16,786 nucleotides of DNA, from NCBI GenBank assembly GCA_938040985.1, contig CALHZD010000044.1, positions 1-16,786 of the forward strand, in the 5' to 3' direction. This document shows positions 13,585 to 16,786 of this stretch, one piece after another (position 1 is the first letter of the stretch; each line of letters opens with the position of its first letter). A program made the position numbers and the translations under genes. The notes under the pieces are model-generated. The model made no database searches. It saw nothing but the letters and a program-made list of their open reading frames with translations, and was not told the DNA's origin. Source of the stretch: an uncultured Propionivibrio sp. (GTDB lineage: Bacteria > Pseudomonadota > Gammaproteobacteria > Burkholderiales > Rhodocyclaceae).

Positions 13585-13962
13585 ATGCCAACCATCAATC
13601 AACTGGTTCGTAAGCCGCGGATGGCTGTAATCAGCAAGAATAAAGTACCGGCGTTGGAGTGTTGCCCACAAAAACGTGGCGTCTGTACGCGTGTTTATAC
13701 GACGACGCCGAAAAAACCAAATTCAGCCTTGCGCAAGGTATGCAAGGTTCGACTGACCAATAGTTTTGAAGTGATTTCATATATTGGTGGCGAAGGGCAC
13801 AATCTTCAGGAGCACTCTGTGGTTCTGATTCGCGGTGGTCGTGTTAAAGATTTGCCAGGTGTGCGGTATCACACGGTTCGTGGCTCCCTCGATACCCAGG
13901 GTGTTAAGGATCGTAAACAGGCTCGTTCTAAGTATGGAACGAAACGTCCAAAAGCGGCGTAA
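13585..13962 (+). CDS. rpsL: 30S ribosomal protein S12
   Basis: S12 lies at the decoding centre of the 30S subunit and controls accuracy. The 125-residue product has the standard length and the conserved core VCTRVYTTTPKKPNSALRKV and GEGHNLQEHSVVLIRGGRVK. The two lysines at which streptomycin resistance commonly arises (K43 and K88 counting Met) are both present, so the sequence is of the susceptible type. The segment after the N-terminus (PRMAVISKNKVPALECC) differs from the E. coli sequence, as is usual between classes. ATG 13585 is preceded by AGGA (13571-13574) at 10 bases and AGG directly upstream. It is the first gene after the str promoter and leader. Confidence 0.98.
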   Translation: MPTINQLVRKPRMAVISKNKVPALECCPQKRGVCTRVYTTTPKKPNSALRKVCKVRLTNSFEVISYIGGEGHNLQEHSVVLIRGGRVKDLPGVRYHTVRGSLDTQGVKDRKQARSKYGTKRPKAA

Positions 13963-14062
13963 CCGCCGTTTAGTAAGTAGCTGCCCTGTTGGATGGCTGT
14001 GAAGGCTGGCACGGTATTAGTTTTGCGTCGGTCTTCGACTGAATTTACAGAGAAAGGTCAAT
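13963..14062 (+). promoter_or_regulatory. rpsL-rpsG intercistronic region, candidate S7 site
   Basis: In E. coli, S7 binds the ~96-base rpsL-rpsG gap and represses its own operon; the gap here is 100 bases. A 6-bp hairpin TCGGTC (14028-14033) with GACTGA (14037-14042), containing one G:U pair and loop TTC, lies just before the rpsG ribosome site. Some further pairing upstream is possible. Similar spacing is the main support. I could not match the S7-binding core. Confidence 0.3.
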
Positions 14063-14533
14063 ATGCCTCGTCGTCGTGAAGTTCCTAAGCGCGATATTTT
14101 GCCGGATCCCAAATTCGGTAATGTCGAAGTTTCCAAGTTCATCAATACCATTATGCTAAGTGGCAAGAAGTCAGTTGCTGAGCGTATCGTTTATGGTGCC
14201 TTCGATATTATTGCTTCTAAGGCCGGTAAAGACCCCATTGAAGTATTTGGTTTGGCAATGAATAACGTCAAGCCGCTGGTTGAGGTCAAGAGCCGTCGCG
14301 TTGGTGGCGCTAACTATCAGGTTCCAGTGGAAGTGCGTCCAAGTCGCCGTATGGCGCTAGCTATGCGCTGGTTGCGCGAGTTTGCCCGTAAACGTTCCGA
14401 AAAGTCCATGGATCAGCGTTTGGCGGCAGAAATGCTGGAGGCTGCTGAAAATCGCGGTGGCGCGGTGAAAAAGCGTGATGAAGTGCATAGAATGGCGGAT
14501 GCCAACAAGGCATTCGCACACTTCCGTTTTTAA
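14063..14533 (+). CDS. rpsG: 30S ribosomal protein S7
   Basis: S7 nucleates assembly of the 30S head by binding the 3' major domain of 16S rRNA and contacts the E-site tRNA. In E. coli it is also the translational repressor of the str operon. The 156-residue product has normal length, opening PRRREVPKRDILPDPKFGN. It carries the conserved KSRRVGGANYQVPVEVRP (beta-hairpin region, about residues 75-93) and the helical RMALAMRWLREFARKR. ATG 14063 follows GAAAGG (14052-14057) at 5 bases. It lies between rpsL and fusA in the conserved str order. Confidence 0.98.
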   Translation: MPRRREVPKRDILPDPKFGNVEVSKFINTIMLSGKKSVAERIVYGAFDIIASKAGKDPIEVFGLAMNNVKPLVEVKSRRVGGANYQVPVEVRPSRRMALAMRWLREFARKRSEKSMDQRLAAEMLEAAENRGGAVKKRDEVHRMADANKAFAHFRF

Positions 14534-14556
14534 TATTTTATATTTATAGCTAATAG

Positions 14557-14577
14557 CTGGTGGTATATGGCCGCCAG
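14557..14577 (+). promoter_or_regulatory. Hairpin in the rpsG-fusA gap
   Basis: CTGGTGGT (14557-14564) pairs with GGCCGCCAG (within 14570-14577) to give an 8-bp stem with two U:G pairs and loop ATATG. It stands out in an otherwise A/T-rich gap of 74 bases and ends 18 bases before the fusA ribosome site. No T-tract follows, so it is not a terminator. Confidence 0.4.
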
Positions 14578-14607
14578 TAAATGTTCTTTATTAATGAAGG
14601 CTTAAAC

Positions 14608-16701
14608 GTGGCACGTAAAACCCCTATTGAGCGCTATCGTAACATTGGTATCAGCGCGCATATTGACGCCGGCAAAACAACGACAACCGAGCGAATTCTT
14701 TATTACACCGGTGTAAACCATAAACTTGGTGAAGTGCATGATGGTGCGGCAACCATGGATTGGATGGAGCAGGAACAGGAGCGGGGTATCACCATTACTT
14801 CTGCCGCAACGACCTGTTTCTGGAAGGGTATGGACATGCAATACCCTGAACATCGGTTCAATATCATTGATACGCCGGGACACGTTGACTTTACGATTGA
14901 GGTTGAACGCTCGATGCGTGTGCTCGATGGCGCTTGCATGGTGTACTGTGCAGTGGGTGGCGTGCAGCCTCAGTCGGAAACTGTATGGAGACAGGCTAAT
15001 AAATATAAAGTGCCACGTTTGGCCTTTGTCAATAAAATGGACCGGCAGGGGGCAGACTTTTTTAAGGTTGTCGAGCAGATGGTTTCACGTCTGAAGGCAG
15101 CCCCTGTGCCTATCGTTATTCCAATTGGTAAAGAAGATTCTTTTGCTGGCGTTGTCGATCTCATTAAGATGAAAGCGATCATCTGGGATGAGTCATCCCA
15201 AGGGATGAAATTCGAATATCGTGATATTTCTGCCGATTTGCAAGGCTTGGCGGAAGAATGGCGCAGCAAGATGGTCGAGTCGGCGGCCGAGGCTTCTGAG
15301 GAATTGATGGATAAATACCTCGAAAGTGGCGACTTGACCGAGGCGGAAATCCTGCAAGGGCTCCGTGTGCGTACCATCAATTGCGAAATTCAGCCGATGC
15401 TATGTGGTACAGCCTTTAAGAATAAAGGCGTGCAGCGGATGCTTGATGCGGTTATTGAGTTATTGCCCTCTCCGGTCGATATTCCACCTGTGGTGGGTGA
15501 AGATGAGAATGGCCAGCTGGTATCGCGCAAAGCCGATGATAATGCGCAATTTTCTGCATTGGCTTTTAAGCTGATGACTGACCCATATGTAGGGCAATTG
15601 ACGTTTATCCGTGTTTACTCGGGAGTGCTTAAGTCGGGGGATACGATCCTTAATCCTGTAAAGGGCCGCAAGGAACGTATTGGGCGCTTGTTGCAGATGC
15701 ATGCCAATAATCGCGAAGAAGTCAAGGAGGTTTTGGCCGGTGACATTGCTGCGTGTGTTGGCTTGAAGGAAGTAACGACGGGCGACACGCTTTGTGAACC
15801 GGACGCGCCAATTACGCTTGAACGCATGGAGTTTCCTGAGCCGGTAATTCATATTGCTGTTGAGCCGAAGACCAAAGTCGATCAAGAAAAAATGGGCGTT
15901 GCGTTAGGTCGTTTGGCGCAAGAGGACCCGTCGTTTCGCGTGCGTAGTGACGAAGAATCGGGGCAGACTATTATTTCTGGCATGGGCGAATTGCATCTTG
16001 AAATTATCGTCGATCGCATGAAACGTGAGTTTGGTGTAGATGCGAATGTGGGAGCGCCACAAGTCGCTTATCGTGAGTGCATCAAGAAAACAGTTGAACA
16101 AGAGGGTAAATTCGTTAAACAGTCTGGTGGGCGTGGGCAGTATGGTCACGTTTGGATCAAACTGGAACCGAACGAAGCGGGCAAAGGCTACGAATTTGTC
16201 GATGCCATTAAAGGTGGTACGGTGCCGCGTGAATATATTCCTGCGGTCGATAAAGGTTTGCAAGATGCAATTAAGAGCGGCGTGCTGGCAGGTTTCCCTG
16301 TTGTTGATATTAAATTTACCTTGTTCGATGGCTCATATCATGATGTCGACTCAAACGAAAATGCTTTCCGCATGGCGGCTTCTGCAGCTTTCAAGGAGGG
16401 TATGAAAAAGGCGCAACCGGCTTTGCTTGAGCCAATGATGTCGGTCGAGGTGGAAACGCCCGAAGAGTATATGGGTAATATTATGGGCGACCTTTCCGGG
16501 CGGCGTGGCATCGTTCAAGGGATGGAGGACCTGCCAGGCGGTATTAAAGCAATCAAGGCGGAAGTCCCGTTGGCTGAAATGTTTGGTTATGCAACGACGG
16601 TGCGCTCGCTTTCACAAGGGCGGGCAACGTACTCTATGGAATTCAAACATTATGTTGAGGCGCCAAAAAATGTCGCCGAGGCTGTGATCAACAAGAAGTA
16701 A
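14608..16701 (+). CDS. fusA: Elongation factor G
   Basis: EF-G is the GTPase that drives translocation and, with RRF, ribosome recycling. The 697-residue product has the usual length. The GTPase domain shows G1 AHIDAGKT (residues 17-24), G3 DTPGHVDF (from residue 88) and G4 NKMD (142-145). The domain IV region (FVKQSGGRGQYGHVWIKLEP) and a C-terminal domain V (LFGYATTVRSLSQGRA-like) follow. I chose GTG 14608 because homologues begin (M)ARKTPIERYRNIG and GAAGG (14596-14600) lies 7 bases upstream. The in-frame ATG at 14581 would add nine non-conserved residues and lacks a good ribosome site. tuf follows after 30 bases. Confidence 0.98.
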   Translation: MARKTPIERYRNIGISAHIDAGKTTTTERILYYTGVNHKLGEVHDGAATMDWMEQEQERGITITSAATTCFWKGMDMQYPEHRFNIIDTPGHVDFTIEVERSMRVLDGACMVYCAVGGVQPQSETVWRQANKYKVPRLAFVNKMDRQGADFFKVVEQMVSRLKAAPVPIVIPIGKEDSFAGVVDLIKMKAIIWDESSQGMKFEYRDISADLQGLAEEWRSKMVESAAEASEELMDKYLESGDLTEAEILQGLRVRTINCEIQPMLCGTAFKNKGVQRMLDAVIELLPSPVDIPPVVGEDENGQLVSRKADDNAQFSALAFKLMTDPYVGQLTFIRVYSGVLKSGDTILNPVKGRKERIGRLLQMHANNREEVKEVLAGDIAACVGLKEVTTGDTLCEPDAPITLERMEFPEPVIHIAVEPKTKVDQEKMGVALGRLAQEDPSFRVRSDEESGQTIISGMGELHLEIIVDRMKREFGVDANVGAPQVAYRECIKKTVEQEGKFVKQSGGRGQYGHVWIKLEPNEAGKGYEFVDAIKGGTVPREYIPAVDKGLQDAIKSGVLAGFPVVDIKFTLFDGSYHDVDSNENAFRMAASAAFKEGMKKAQPALLEPMMSVEVETPEEYMGNIMGDLSGRRGIVQGMEDLPGGIKAIKAEVPLAEMFGYATTVRSLSQGRATYSMEFKHYVEAPKNVAEAVINKK

Positions 16702-16731
16702 TAGTAACTTTGATTATTGAGGATATAAAAA

Positions 16732-16786
16732 ATGGCAAAGGCGAAATTTGAGCGGACGAAGCCGCACGTGAATGTTGGGACGATTG
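16732..16786 (+). CDS. tuf: Elongation factor Tu, second copy (3' truncated by window edge)
   Basis: ATG 16732 opens a frame encoding MAKAKFERTKPHVNVGTI, the conserved N-terminus of EF-Tu, before the window ends. GAGGA (16719-16723) lies 8 bases upstream and the gap to fusA is only 30 bases, so it is co-transcribed with rpsL-rpsG-fusA. Only 18 codons are visible, stopping just before the P-loop. They use few C-ending codons (TTT, AAT, GTT, ATT, GGG, CGG), in contrast to the visible part of the first copy. Confidence 0.96.
   Translation, partial: MAKAKFERTKPHVNVGTI

Noticed and set aside
14581..14607. In-frame ATG upstream start for fusA
   Set aside because: The extra residues are not conserved, there is no good ribosome site, and the site abuts the 14557-14577 hairpin. 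GTG 14608 has GAAGG at 7 bases.

Overview
The window is an informational-gene block, all on the + strand, in the order tuf (3' part) - trpT - secE - nusG - rplK - rplA - rplJ - rplL - rpoB - rpoC - rpsL - rpsG - fusA - tuf (5' end). Two tuf copies bracketing a contiguous secE/nusG/L11/L10/rpoBC/str cluster, with tRNA-Trp just after the first copy, point to a betaproteobacterium. The proteins agree with this. RpoC begins MKALLDLFKQV, the rifampicin region of RpoB reads FMDQTNPLSE, the downstream variable region of RpoB (around 7870-8170) is of the betaproteobacterial type, and EF-G begins (V)ARKTPIERYRNIG. I cannot place it to family. Base composition is moderate, and no mobile element, CRISPR array or phage gene is visible.

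Layout. Positions 1-965 hold the last ~320 codons of EF-Tu, then two hairpins (one a textbook intrinsic terminator) and tRNA-Trp(CCA) at 1066-1141. secE and nusG overlap by four bases. A 123-base gap leads to rplK-rplA, which are almost fused. A 286-base gap holds a recognisable L10 leader before rplJ-rplL. A 291-base gap with a strong attenuator-like hairpin, a perfect 13-bp inverted repeat and a 10-bp hairpin precedes rpoB-rpoC. A near-consensus sigma-70 promoter straddles the rpoC stop codon and should drive rpsL-rpsG-fusA-tuf.

Functionally the block makes the RNA polymerase beta and beta' subunits, the transcription factor NusG, ribosomal stalk proteins (L11, L10, L7/L12), L1, S12 and S7, both ribosomal GTPase factors (EF-Tu, EF-G), the translocon subunit SecE and a tRNA. 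Gene content is ordinary. The interest lies in the gaps and in one protein: RpoB is about 85 residues longer than the E. coli protein. Most of the excess is one segment of about 78 residues (nt 6066-6299) at the lobe/protrusion junction, and its sequence pattern resembles a ribosomal L7/L12 C-terminal or ClpS-like domain. This is the best candidate for something undescribed. The several structured intercistronic regions are the second.
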